Below are positions 31,501 to 44,279 of a DNA stretch of 64,000 nt, one piece after another. Both the position numbers and the translations under genes were made by a program. Below the pieces are notes generated by a model, which was not told the DNA's origin, made no database searches, and saw only the letters and a program-made list of their open reading frames with translations. The stretch comes from Hydractinia symbiolongicarpus. Taxonomy: Eukaryota; Cnidaria; Hydrozoa; Anthoathecata; Hydractiniidae. The stretch lies in assembly GCF_029227915.1 (NCBI RefSeq), contig NC_079877.1:21603851-21667850 (forward strand), in the 5' to 3' direction. Within the stretch, counting starts at the first letter, position 1. Each line of letters opens with the position of its first letter.

Positions 31501-34500
31501 AATAGCGAGTAAAGATAAAGAAAGTAAAAAACCAAGGAAGAAAGATGAAGCCACCATATTCCACGTTCGATTTGTTATTGAAGGTTTACGGTCTGTATAT
31601 TAATTTAAATTTGGCGCCATCTCATGATAACAAACTTTATCGTTCGAAGTTTGAAGTATGTTGTGGAACAGGAACTCAAAACATGAACACAATTTTGTTG
31701 TTGGTTATGACAGATAATTCTTTAGTTCAAAGAAGTTTAAACGAAGGTTATAAAAAGCTGTTACTACTATAGTACGTAAAATATTCTTGGTCATCTCAAG
31801 TAAAAGATGTTTTTAGTGATGTTCACTAAAAAGTACATTTAAAACCTACTTATTTTCACCCCATACAGCCATGGAATTTCTGTAAAAATGTTGTTAGAAA
31901 GATATTTAGGTAGTTAGTCGTGAAATATTGTTTTTTATTTGGTATTATAGTAGTTATCTTAGCAGATTATAGGATTTAGAAATCTATATATATTTTTCTC
32001 TCGCTTAAAATTTATTTTCTGGCTGCCACAAAATAGTTTCTTGTTCGCCTCTCCTTTAAGTTCACTAAATATTTACTATTCATGGATGCACGGGGTTTAC
32101 AGGCAAAAGAAGTAGCGTTTGTCATTTCCCGGGGGTTGTCCTAAAACAAATAACGATAACAGGCTTTTTTGTAAATGGATTTTTTTGCCTGGGATAGGCT
32201 ATAATAGGATGATAACCTCAATATCATTACAACTGTTTAGCTAATATCGATTAAGTTGGTATTTTACAGACCAGAATCTACATATTTTTACGAAAAAATG
32301 CCGTTAATTTCAAAAAAGTATCTAATAATTTTTGTATATGCTCGGATGTTAAATTTCCAATAAAACGTTGAGTCCAATCCACAGTTAGGTTCATAATTAG
32401 TGAATGTGACAGTGAATAGCAAAAAATGATTTTAGTTTATCCTATATAACGCAAATAACGTTTCACAAACATTTAAATAACAATTAATGAGTGTTGTAAC
32501 ATGTTGTATTAGTTACACAATTATTTATTACGTATTTCCGTTAGGTTACTAAGGTCATAGGACAAAAATACAAACCAGACTTGAAGAAAATACCGTTCCA
32601 CCGAAATGGCGTCATAATATTGTTTTCCTTACCTCGAACATCTAAAATGCCATATTCTAAACTTGTACCAAGTTTCATGACACGAACATCAATATTTTAG
32701 GAAAAACAGATATTTAAATTTCCGGAAAAACAGACTAAATTTGCGGTAAAAATATCCGGCGATGAACAGAAGTTAATTTCGCGGATGACCAAAAAAGCTA
32801 ACCGGCGTTTGACAATAAAGGTGAATTTAATGACACTTAACATTAGCAAAGGCCCGATTTCCGAAATTTCAAATCGCATCCGAATTCTTGTTAAAACCGA
32901 CAGATTTTCTTCTTCTTCGACAAGGAATTGGAGTTTTCCGGCCCACGATTTGTGACCATAAGCCCCTTCCGTGCGGAACCGTAAAAATGTCAATAAAGCT
33001 GCAAGTTACGCGCCCACTGAAGAAAATTTGATCGATCAAAGTTAATCATTTACATATCAAATTAATTCAATAATCTACAATGCAGTGCATGTAAATGATG
33101 AACATATGTTTGATCATTCTATGAAAGAAGAGGACATTACCCAACATAGAGACATTACAGGGTCGGACGTATTCGGGAAGTCCGTCTGCTCATTTAAGAA
33201 AGTGCTTTAAAAAGAAAAAAAAGCAATGTGTTATACAGAATCTGTTTTTGTTGGGTTGAACCGGAAGGTTTGTTCACTTAGTTTTACTCTTCCAGCTCGC
33301 GATTTCACTTTGAACTTGATGAAAGAACCAGATGTCGATGTTCCGAAATATTTTTGCCCTTCTGAATTTATGCTAGCAATACCCTAATCCTTCTTTCAAA
33401 AATTTAGGAATTGTATAATACTTTTGAATTGTAACATCACAAGGGTAATGGTATGCTGGAAAAGTTTACAGTTTCTATACTGACTGAAAAGGAACAGGTG
33501 AACAGCCCTGCCTAATATTCAAGAGTGATTCACTATAAAAACATAATGAATGGCATAGTAAAAGCCCTTAGTATTGATTGTATGTCAATTGTCGAAACTA
33601 CGTGAATGAGGAGGGTGGCCAACTAATTCATCGTTTCTTTTTTAGGTTATAGGAGGTACGGCAGACGTCACAAATATGTGTCGTGTTAGAGTCATTTGGG
33701 ACATAAAATAGAATTGATCAGTCGGTTGACAATTAAAAATTTAAAAACAATCACTATCCCATACGTTAGAAGTCGAAATAACGACTGATCATTGGTCATA
33801 ATCGATCACGCTAGAAGTGTCGTCTGGTGTTGTCAGCCTTTTTAAACCGAAGAACTTTTGCGTGTTCTGTGAGGGACGCAAGGGACTCCTCTGCTCTGTG
33901 CAATCAAACATGCTGTAAGAAGCATTTTGGGAAATATTGGGAAACTAGCAACTCTCGGGTGGCTGAAAAAGTTTAATGATACAGCAAATACCTACATCGA
34001 AAAAATGAGTTTAAGTACGACTTAAAAGTACTAAAACAAGAATTACTCACTCAAGATATTTTTTGTTAAAAAGAACCCCTAGTCATGTATCTCAAGACCA
34101 GCTCCTAAATTGGAAATTAAAGTTTTGCTTTATGTTCGTGTTTTTCTTTTTCTAACAAGATGGATGCTGTAGGTGCGAAACGTGTAAGTTTAGGAAAACT
34201 AACAATATGTTTACAGTTATCGAGAATTTATCAGGGTTCATAGTGGTCGGGGAAAACCTGAAAAAAGACAATATTTTTAAAAAAGTCAGGGAAGCTAGGA
34301 GACCCAGTATCCCTTCTTTACTAAGCAACAAATATATTGAAAAATTGGAAAACTGTAGAGGCTGTAAGAAGTTTGAGAGCACACAAGACTTGGCTGCTAA
34401 GGTACTCGCAAGCTAAAATATTTCAGATTTGCAACTCTTTCTCCAAACGTCGCAAAAAAGGTTCAAGTAAGGTTTTTCGAGCTGCTGTTGCTTTGTGGTG

Positions 34501-34840
34501 CACCCCAGCTTGGTAGTAATATACAAAAAAACATAGATGATTCGATGAAGACAAGCAAAAATAAAGGTAGAAAATGTTTTTATATCTGTACACACATTCT
34601 CTACCCTGTTAGTGGAAATATTTTTAGTCACTTTTACCTTCCCACTTGAAATACGTGTAAAGGTGTATTTTTTTTAAATAAACCACCCCACTTTTTCGGC
34701 TGGTCAAATTATTTTTTCCCTCTCCTCTTTTTTTATGTGAACATTTGAAATAAAAAAAAGGTTATGACAGAAAATTGATCTCTGTGAAGGGGCATGTTTT
34801 TATCCCAAAATACCCATCAACAGTGTTGGATTTCAAAAAA
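28540..34840. other. Gene-poor region, no supported gene
   Basis: AT-rich, with scattered short frames and no recognisable domain. Noted within: a (GAC)n-like CGACGACGACGACGA at 29527-29542; a cluster of TTCGCGAA-type words at 29820-30120 that looks like a decayed repeat; and an open frame at 31545-31772 (75 codons) of no known family. No RNA gene was seen. Confidence 0.4.
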
Positions 34841-35689
34841 GTGTCACTAGAAAGAAATGTTTTTTAAGACGATAATGTTAGTTCTTTGGGATAACTTCGT
34901 TAAATCCTGTGCACAAGATGGATTCTGCGACATGAAGGATGTGATTATTCGCCAAACAGATGATGGAATGTGCATCTCGACTATAACAAATGCGTTGCTG
35001 TGTCCAATCACTTCGAAACAACTGTTTGTTCCACCCCCAGATAAGCCGTTCAACTCGGCTTCAAGTGTCCTCATTGTACAGAACTTGTTAACAAACCTTT
35101 CTCGATCCAAATTTCATGCGACAAAGAAACAATTTATTTATAAATTTTTTATTAATTAAACATTTAATGAGAGCTTATAGTGGTTGTTCCATTACAATTC
35201 ATTTTTTTCCAGTGTCATCAACAATACGATAGCGTACAACCAAGCAGAGCCATTATTTATCCGAATATTTTTCGCAATATACATGAAACAAAATCCAAGA
35301 TACAAGACAGTATATACAGCAAATCATATTTAATACAACTGATATTCGACTAATGTTTGATACATACTGGCGTATACAGCGAACACTTGTTTTGCTCGGC
35401 TCTGTCGATTTTTATTGATGTTAAGTTTCGCGCCATAGACTATGTATTGACATTAAATGAGTCAACAATAGCAGAAAACTTATTTTGCCTGTTTGTTATG
35501 GAGTTTAAGGTTATTGCCATAGTTGTATTGTGTAGCTGTTCGAATATTATGTTGAACTAATAAAGGATTCAACACTGCTCAGTTAGGTTTCAATTCGGTG
35601 ATAAATTTCCGGAGATTCTTTTTATGTCTTGGTTTTTAATTAGCAGAATGCGCAAGGTATTTCATCATTCTTCAAATTGTTCCATGGGA

Positions 35690-36118
35690 CCGTCATATTA
35701 CCGAAATAAAAAATATGGAAAACTGTTCCAATACAGCCATTAATCCATCATCAATATCTGGATTTGTTGTTAGCATAACTCTGACTCCAACCTTCACAAC
35801 TAATTGTTTTGCAAGTTAGCTTGTTTTCTATTTAAGGTTCCATCAATCACATGTGGTAGCATTTATCATACACAAAGTTCCATTGACTCGCTTCAACATG
35901 TCTTCGTTATGGTTCTGAACTGGCTGATTTTCAGCAAATAAATATTGCGCATAGTTTTGATCATTGCTGTTGATAAAGCTTGATTTCAACAGGTTTTCTT
36001 TCTCCGCGGTAAGGCATGCAGTTCTTACATTGTTCAACAGCTCAATGAAGACATCATCACCTTTTTGTCGCATAACTTTTGTAATTTCTGCTAATTTGAA
36101 GTTTTGCCATAAATTCAA
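35690..36118 (-). pseudogene. PIF1/Helitron-type helicase fragment
   Basis: The minus strand encodes LAEITKVMRQKGDDVFIELL, then a FAENQPVQNHNEDML segment. After in-frame stops it continues with LVVKVGVRVMLTTN followed by a D-rich piece. These are the conserved blocks of the C-terminal RecA-like half of PIF1-family helicases, as found in Helitrons and stand-alone TE helicases. Walker motifs and the final VALSR motif are not seen, and three stops lie between 35845 and 35803. The fragment is therefore dead. A Helitron origin would fit the Helitron tip at 28.4 kb, but the two are 7 kb apart and not demonstrably one element. Confidence 0.75.
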
Positions 36119-38440
36119 ATGCTTACAAGAAATCCATCGTTAGACTAGGAGGTTAACTTTTTTATTTTCTTGTTGCGCAAAAGGATCTTGATTTGTATCC
36201 ACCGAATGCTTCCAACTTTTATTTTTTTCATTAACGACATTCAAAAGCTCTGAAGTATTCTCACGTTAATACTTACATAGAGTTTTTTATGGCTATGGCT
36301 GTTCGGTACAAAATAATATTGAGGTTTTAGAACGAACGACCACCTTTGGAAATGATGAACGCCATTTTTTTGGCCTGTCCCCATGAATTCCTGCATACTA
36401 CACATTTCGCTAATTTAAAATCATAATGGTAATTGTTTTAAAAGTGGTGCAACGGTAAGTTATTTCCTGATCTACATTCTGTGTAGCACTGTTAATCTCT
36501 ACGCATTCTTTTATGCAGCATGACCCAACATACTGGTTCTTTAGAAGCAGCTTACAAGACGGATTAAAAAAATGGCAGAAAAAATAAAACAAACTTACCT
36601 TTTGTGTGTAGGTATTACCAGTAAGAAACTTATCACGCTCCATCAATCGTAAATCAAAATTGTCCATTCCAACTCGGCGGGGCTAAAAAAGATATATCCT
36701 TTTTTCGTAATTTAATCATATACAAATTTGAACAACGTCATGTTTTCAGAAACAGATAAGAAAGAAAAAAGCTGGTGAAATTATTCAAATTCAACTTGGT
36801 ACGGAATATAGTCATATATAAACAAGATGGTCCACTAACTTTACAATAAAATACAACATATAGAATGTTGAAACAGTCTGGGATAGCCAGTATCAAACAG
36901 TAGCCATTTAATTAGGAGAAACAGCCTAATTAAAACGTAGTATTTAGGTAACCAATTAAGAACCTAATTAAACTGAAAATGTACTGTTTAATGAAAGCGG
37001 CTACAAATCGAGCTGTTGATTTTTTACTTTAGTGACTTGCGCGATAGACGGGCGTGCAGCGGGGGAAAAGTTTATGAGAAATAAGGACAAAACAACATCT
37101 TAAATCATCTTGGAAAAGTACCCTACAAATACTCAATATCCATGATTTATTTTACATAATCAATTACCTTGCTTCAAAATCAAGTCTTTTGGCAAAATAA
37201 ACTCTTCTGACCTACCTAGCTAGCTATTTTGTTGTAAAAATTATTGCATAATAAGCCAGTGAGGCAACAACAATGGCTTTAAAATCTTTTTAGAGGTATT
37301 AATCACCTTTATAAGGTTATTTAGTTTAGTATTTTTAACAAATACAGTCCCTCATGTTGTCTTACTTCCTTGTTAAAAACAAATTTTGATTTTACTCTTA
37401 TTTATTATATTTTGGAGACTGTCTTATTTTGACGCAAAATAATTATGAAAGATAAAATTATACGTAATTTTGGAAATACCCTTAAAAATAGCAAATCAGA
37501 AAAAAGTGATTATTCAGTAACAGGTTGTTTATATTCTTGCAATGAAGTGGGTAATTTTTTGTAACTTGACCTTCTGAGCGATCTGGTTATTACACAATGT
37601 CAATCAGACTGTGCGAGGATGGAGAGTAACATCAATGATGGAGAACCTACTTAAGCCGTTTTGTAGCCCCATAAAAGAGATTCATGTTTTTCGCGGATGC
37701 CAAATGGTAAGAACACAAACAGTACCACAGCCAAATATGATGACAAAATTGTCCTTAAAGGAAGTAGAAACGAATATTAAAGTGACTCAGAGGAAGAACA
37801 CAAATGTTGCTATGAAACATAAATGATCTGGTGATCCCTTAAAAGTGCTTTTTTGGAAAATAATCAGCGATTTTAACAACAAAGGACCCAAATTTCATTA
37901 AATTTGGTTACTTTGCAGCTTTATTCATATCCTTACAAACACAATGTTGCAATAGGTGGCTCTATAATTCAAACTTGATTTTCATGTACACGCACCAGAT
38001 AACATATTGAGTGTATCTTTAAGGCCGAATTCTTTGTAAACAGTTACTGAGAAACTAATTTTAGAGGTTAGCAGGTAGTTAAATCAAGACGAAGTTCTTT
38101 AGCATGATAAAAGCGTCTCAACCTTCATTGCATTAAGACTGAAAAGGTTCTTAAAGACAAGTTTGTTATCTAAGGGACAGCCTCCACCATTGTTTTTTGA
38201 TTAGTTCATAAAACTATCGGAATTTCTGTACGACAACCAGCTTCAATCCCTACAAAATAAATACTTGAAAACATAGACAAGGCAAGTAAAGATCCATCGA
38301 AAGAAGAGACGGGCACAGCAAGAGCTAAAGTAAGCCTCACAGTATAAAATAGGAAAAAAACAAAGGATAATCTACATAGCTAGGAAAGACTGTCGTTGAA
38401 CAAAAACATTGTCATCTTGAATAAAACTGAATACATCGGA
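36119..38440. other. Gene-poor region
   Basis: AT-rich. 36885-36985 contains repeated CCTAATTAA / TTAATTAGG words resembling the inner repeats of the MITE at 180-818, perhaps a decayed relative. An open frame at 36410-36667 (minus) followed by a GTAAGTTT-like donor could be an exon, but nothing identifies it. Confidence 0.4.
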
Positions 38441-38449
38441 GAAAGTAAT

Positions 38450-39220
38450 GAAAACAACAACAACGAGCCTCATAAACTTTTAAAGAAAAATCCTAAGTGT
38501 TGTTTAAAGAAAAGCTAGAAACATCTTAATGGAGTTAAAGAGAATAGAATACATCAAGGGAAAACAGTACCTGATTTAAATCCCCTGACGGACCACCACC
38601 TTGATTTATGGACTACTGAATATTCACAAACAGGGAAATCCAATTGGACCATTCGCTGCTTATATGCGTATACAACTATATAAGCTATCCACAAATTTAC
38701 AGTCATTCACCATAGCAAGAACTCAAAATTCTTGGAATACATTAGAGAAATAGACATACAGACAAAGAATGTATAGTATCAGTTGATGTTACATCACTCT
38801 ACACAAATGTTTTCAATAAAGGAAACCCTGGACATCATTAAGTATCTTATCAAGAACGATATAGTATTTGGTGGAAAGATGAAGATTCCAGCACTGGATT
38901 TCCAGTGTTTATTGGAACTTATGTTGACAAAAACATGTCTGTTTAATAACAACTAAACTCAAACATTTCGCCAAGGTATGTCATGGATACGCTTGCACTT
39001 GTCCCAAGGAACCCAGTTCTTGACAAGTTTGACGCCAAAGAAATGTTAGCGGAAGTTGATCAGCTATTAAATAACTTCCAGAAACAGGAAATATCAAATG
39101 ACATCATAAATGATATAAACATTGCCACAGTGAAATACATAAAAAGTTGCACTAATAAAAAAATTCTGAGAAATTTAATCATGACACAACTTGTTAGCTG
39201 TTCCATTTGACAAGGTACCG
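38450..39220 (+). pseudogene. Penelope-like reverse transcriptase fragment, copy A
   Basis: Broken plus-strand pieces resemble Penelope-like element RT: YGLLKIHKQGNPI (the 'GLPKIHK' block) near 38610, SVDVTSLYTNV near 38785 (first catalytic Asp), and a downstream open stretch at 38983-39210. Frameshifts and stops interrupt every block, so it is non-functional. A second, partly overlapping fragment follows directly, a tandem arrangement usual for Penelope-like elements. Confidence 0.7.
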
Positions 39221-39289
39221 GAATATGTGTAATGAAGAGTGAAACTCACAAGACCAAGTTATTACACATTTTAAAACCTAGAGCCTAAA

Positions 39290-39910
39290 ATCAAAAGAAG
39301 TAATTCTTGACAAGGAGGAAGTGATCCTTTTATTCGATGTAACATCATTATACAAATGTTTCAGTGAAGGAAGCTATTATAGAAGCTTCGGACATCCTTT
39401 ATTCTGGAGAATATAAAAAACCACCAGTTGATAAAAAAACGTTTATCACATTAACAGAGTTAGCTACTACTAATGTTATAATGTTAACCCACGATGATCA
39501 TTATCGTGAAATTGATGGTTTAGCAATGGGGTCACCACCTGCACCTCCTCTTGCTAATATTTGGCTATCAAAGTACGAACGTATTATTCGAGATGATGCT
39601 AATTTTCTAACGGTATATGGATGACATACTAAGATCTATCAACGCAAATAGCATCGAAGAAAAACCAGCTGAAATAAACAGGGTTCATCCTAATTTAAAG
39701 TTCACACTAGAGGTTAAAAAAGATGGTAGATTCCCATTCATTATTGTGTACACCAAGCTGTTGATGTTACTGACCTCAGAATCCTTGCCAGTACTAACCG
39801 TGGTAGTCAACATCTTTTAACATTGGAAGCCATATTCATCAGAGAAATCAAACCTTCATTAAACACTAAGAATGAGTTCAGGAGCCGTGAATTAACAATG
39901 AAGTTGTAAT
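39290..39910 (+). pseudogene. Penelope-like reverse transcriptase and C-terminal endonuclease remnant, copy B
   Basis: EVILLFDVTSLY, then (after a frameshift) VSVKEAIIEASDIL, then GLAMGSPPAPPLANIWL, the Penelope-specific counterpart of the RT GxPQG box, then broken frames and finally LLTLEAIFIREIKPSLNTKN, which is like the end of a GIY-YIG-type endonuclease domain. Two or more frameshifts; the catalytic second Asp box is in a disrupted segment (YMDDIL at 39618-39635, in a new frame). Confidence 0.75.
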
Positions 39911-42145
39911 CATGTATATTATGTAAATATTATCACGAGAGTTTTAATTAGTGAATACTGTTTTTAACATATTTATTTAACTTTTACGATTTTAACAACT
40001 TTTATTGAACTGAAGATGGCGCTTAAAGCCGAAATATATATTAAAAAAATTAGCCATTGTCGTTTTATTCACTTAGATATACGAAACAATATCTTCAATC
40101 TAAAAATTGTGTTTATACAGACTGAGCCTTGCAGATTTTCCTTACAGAAACAACTGTGTGAATACACAGACGTGGTACACTGTACTCGATCCAGCTTTTT
40201 TCCTTTCCAAGGAATTTAGATTTTGATCTGAATTCTCAATGAGAAAGCATGAGTTATATAACCTTTCCTGTTAAGTTTAAACTAAATTACAAATTTTGAA
40301 GTTGTTTACATGAAACATCAAAAAAGTAGGGGGGGAAACTTTCCCTTTAAGGTAACAATCGTTTTCACTGTTAGACGGCACCAATAGTATTTTTTTAACA
40401 TGAGGAAATAACTTTAGCTAGCAGGAAATAAAATAAATTCACTCGCTAAAATTCAGTAAAATAGTTATACTTATTTCAGAATTATAAAATAAAGTCAATA
40501 CAACCATTAATTTGCAGGAATAATTTTTTGTATGTAAATAGTGGTGTCTTACAAAAAATAATTTCTGTCCTATATTTGAGTCAATTACCATATGACACAC
40601 CAGCAGGGTTTAAGTGGGTGCCAAACAGATGGCAATTGGAGCCAGAAAACTCCACACAAATCACTTGTGCCAATCACTTATTTCAGGAGATGTTTCTCAA
40701 CAAAATTAAGCCTATAAATAAGTCACAATTCAAGAAACACAGCAAAGTAAACTTGTCTGCCACTGTGGTCAGCGACACTGAACAATATTTAAACTGAAGG
40801 AAAAGAAAAAAGAAAGAAAAGTATTAAAAGGAACGAGCAATGAATTAAAAAAGTTAAGAAAAGGTAATTTAGTAGCTGAAGAAGTTGAACATGATGATTG
40901 AGTTGGAAGCGAAGAGAAGGAAGACAGCAAGGAAGTGATTGACGATGGAGAAAGTTAGGATGAAAGTCCAATACAACAAGAGCACACAATTGAAGCATCT
41001 AGGGATTTTGATGATGCATTTAATATCTTGAAGGAAAGCTGTGAAAATCAATAACTAATTTTAGAAACACTGGCGTGCTGCCCATGATAAAGCAGGCAAA
41101 CCAAAACCTGAGCTGCAGAAAAAACAAACCATTTAGGCATAGGAACTTGGATTTTACGGATACATTGAAATAGTGACTTTAATAACCCTTCTCCATAAAA
41201 CAGATGAGTGTAAAAACCACAACGATAAAAGACTGTTTGCTGTATATATTATATTGCGCACAGATCGCAATCAATTGCAAGGCTGGTCATAAATTCTTGC
41301 ACAGATGCACAACAATTTTTTGAAAATGCGCAATAAAATTCTATTTTGGACAAAAATCATTGCGCGCCATTCTTCGCTTTGAAGATTACATCAGGAGCGT
41401 AAAAAAGCATATGTAACAATGCAAAGGTGATATTTATCACAAATCGTCGCATTTAATTGCACACTTATAAAAATAGATTTTTAATTGAAGATTTAGTAAA
41501 AGTGCGCAAGCATTGGTTGCATTGACTATACATCAATCTTTTCATGCAGTGGCGTTGATGTCTATAACTGTTAGGAGACCAACTAATCCTACAATTAACC
41601 GTAAGCTATGTCTCAACTCGATAATCGGATCATTATTCACACAAGATGAGCCCATATGAAACAACATGACGATCTACAAAACAAGATGGATGGATCAATT
41701 GGCATCAAAGATGCAGCCGTACTAATACCAGTGCCTTTGCCTCAAGGTTTTCTTGATGATACAATTTTGGCTAGTCGCGATTGTCAAGATTTCTCTATCT
41801 AGAGGTAGAAGCACTGGCAGACCCGGTCCGAAAAATATGCATTCAGGAGCAGTGAATTGCTCGTATTGTTAATCTTCCATTCTAGGCAATTACTAATAAG
41901 AATCAATTGGTGGTGGGGTTTACTTGTGTTGAACCAATCTTGCTGGTGAAATCATTGTGTTTATAATAGTGGTATATATTGTGTTGTGTGTAAATCAATT
42001 GGGTATATTTGGTGTTGTGTTATTAGGAGAACTGTGAAGATAACCTACAGGCTAGTCATACACATATTGTGAGTTTAACACGTATGAGATAGCTTACGCG
42101 AACGTTCACATGCTAGGCAAATCGCTCATGTGAAATGTTATAATT
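39911..42145. other. Gene-poor region
   Basis: An open frame at 40528-40797 (89 codons; contains YDTPAGFKWVPNRW) has no recognised family. An interval at 41230-41530 is rich in TGCGCA(A/C) words, probably a decayed repeat. Nothing else is supported. Confidence 0.4.
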
Positions 42146-42149
42146 GTAA

Positions 42150-43075
42150 GATTCGTACTCACTCACTAATCACCCCTCATTTCAAAGGGGGAAAGAAATC
42201 TGATGCATCCAATTACCGCCCATTAGCCTTGACATCTCATATTATTAAAATTTTCGAAAATTCGTCCAAAATCATATCACCTGCTACCTTGAAGAAAACA
42301 AGCTACTAAACAAAAATCAACATGGTTTTCGTTCTGGTCAGTCATGCCTAAGCCAACTCTTAGACCACTTTGAAAATGTGATACACTTTGTTGATGGAAA
42401 ACTAAATTGTGACATTGTATACCTTGACTTTGCAAAAGCAAAAAAATGGATTATACCATTGTCTTAAAAAAACTTGAAAAACTTGGAATCAAAGGAAAAT
42501 TATTTAACTTTGTTGAAGCTTTCCTGACAAACCGCACCTAATTAGTCATTGTCAATGGAATGGAATCACATCCTGTTGCTGTTACTTCAGGCGTATCCCA
42601 AGGTAGTGTGCTTGGACCACTTACTTTCATCATCCTCCTTGGGGATATAGACTCAAATGTCAGTGACAGTATTGTACAGTTATTTGCTGATGATACAAGG
42701 GTTACCAAGAGCATAGACTCTCTCATGGGCAAATTGCAAAGTGACCTTCAGAAAATTTATGAATGGGTAGAAGATGCAAACATGAAATTTAATGATCTAA
42801 AGTTTGAGGTCACGCGTTATGGCACGAGCGACACCCTGAAAAATTGCACATTGTATCTTTCCCCCTCTGGATCCATCATCACAGAGTGTAAGGAACTGAA
42901 AGATCTTGGTGTCATATTATCCACCAACTGCTCCTTTCATTCCCACATACTGAAAGTAGCAAATGACAGTAAAGACATGATGTCTTGGATTTTAAGAACT
43001 TTTCACACTAAAACAAAGGATCACCTTATGACCATGTGGAAATCTCTGGTTTTTCCTCTATCACAGTACTGCCCA
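42150..43075 (+). pseudogene. LINE reverse transcriptase fragment (5' piece)
   Basis: Blocks of a non-LTR RT in order: FKGGKKSDASNYRPLALTSH, NQHGFRSGQSCLSQLLDHF, IVYLDFAKA, then from 42560 GVSQGSVLGPLTFIILLGDI, LFADDTRVTK (catalytic FADD) and KELKDLGVILSTN. There are at least three frameshifts before 42560; the later 170 codons are open. The endonuclease part is absent. Family probably CR1/jockey group, not resolved. Interrupted at about 43075 by an inverted-repeat element. Confidence 0.8.
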
Positions 43076-44279
43076 AATGTAACTTTACATGTACGCGATA
43101 GTTATCACCTTCACATGAGCTTTTGGTAGCGTCAGAACTTTTGTTGTCATTGTTAAATACATGAGCTATTTTTGCATGTTGAAAACAATAGAGTTCGTGT
43201 CTTGTTCGCAAAATTTAATTAGCTCATGTGAACTGCGTGTGTCCCATTCATCATCATCATCACAATTCTTGTTCGTTGTATTTAATTGCTATAGTCATCA
43301 AGAGATCAAACGAAAGAATATAAAATTTAACCAAGATCTAAGTATCTATTGTTTGTACTCACGAACAGCAATGTTAAACCATTCGTTTATAAATTTTTAA
43401 AACGGAATAGAAATGCTTTTTTTAGGTCGCGTTTTACAAATTTAAGAACGAAAAACGACTATAGAAAAGCTTCGTTAGATCGCATTTTAAAAATTTAAGA
43501 ACAAAGAACGGCGATAGAAAAGCTATTTTAGATCGCATTTTAAAAGTTTAAGAACGAAAAGCGGCGACGTAAATGCTTTTTTAGAACACATTTTAAAAGT
43601 TTAATAACGAAAAGCAGCGATAGAAAAGCTTCGCTAGATCGCGTTTTAAAAATTTAAGAACGAAGAAAGGCGATAGAAAATCTTCGCTAGATCGTGAAGC
43701 GGCGATAGAAAAGCTTCGTTAAATCATGTTTAAAAAGTTTAAGAACGAAAAGTGGCGATAGAAAAGCTTTTTTGGATTGCATTTTAAAAGTTTAAGAAAA
43801 AATCTTATCATGAAGGGAAAAGTCCTCAATGTAGGGTTTTCCGTTTGCGTTATTAAACGTTGCTTTTTACAAGAAAAACTTTTAAAAGTTTTGCGTGTTA
43901 AAAAATATGTTTCGATGATAAAGAAATATTACCTAAATTTTAAAAAGTAGCAGCATTAGTTTTTTTTTAAATATAAAGACCATTGGATTTCAAAAACATA
44001 AAATCAATTTAACGATTTAATTTTAACATGTTATGTTCGTTCATTTTTCTAAAATAACATATTTCAATAGTGATCTTTTAAACACTTTTAAAGAATAACA
44101 TGCATGTTACATGTGACAACAAAAGGATTCATCAAATCTTATTGTTATGACTCGCACATGACGATAACAATAAAAAGCAATTAAGTTTGTGTGTAAACAA
44201 AAGATATGTGAAGGTTCTTTATGTAGGCATGAGATCGTTACATGAGGTCGTAAAACTTGAATACATGTAAAGTTACATT
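43076..44279. mobile_element. MITE-like element inserted in a LINE, internal minisatellite
   Basis: Perfect 18-bp ends AATGTAACTTTACATGTA (43076-43093) and the complement at 44262-44279. Further inside, CTTTTGTTGTCA matches on both arms (43137 and near 44122 inverted), so the inverted repeat is long but degenerate. LINE RT sequence lies on both outer sides. Internal tandem array at 43400-43800. No coding capacity; a CA dinucleotide flanks both ends, so the target duplication is uncertain. Confidence 0.72.
43400..43800. repeat. Minisatellite, ~55-60 bp unit, about 7 copies
   Basis: The units read AAGTTTAAGAACGAAAA, then GCGGCGATAGAAAAGCTTCG, then TTAGATCGCATTTTAA, with variation and length loss in some copies. 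It lies wholly inside the element 43076-44279. Confidence 0.85.

Noticed and set aside
31545-31772. 75-codon plus-strand frame
   Set aside because: No family resemblance; length is within chance for this amount of DNA.
34847-35159. Overlapping frames on both strands (100 and 87 codons)
   Set aside because: Neither carries a motif; could be a TE exon but no evidence chooses a strand.
40528-40797. 89-codon plus-strand frame
   Set aside because: Reasonable composition, but no known domain and no flanking exons; left as unassigned.
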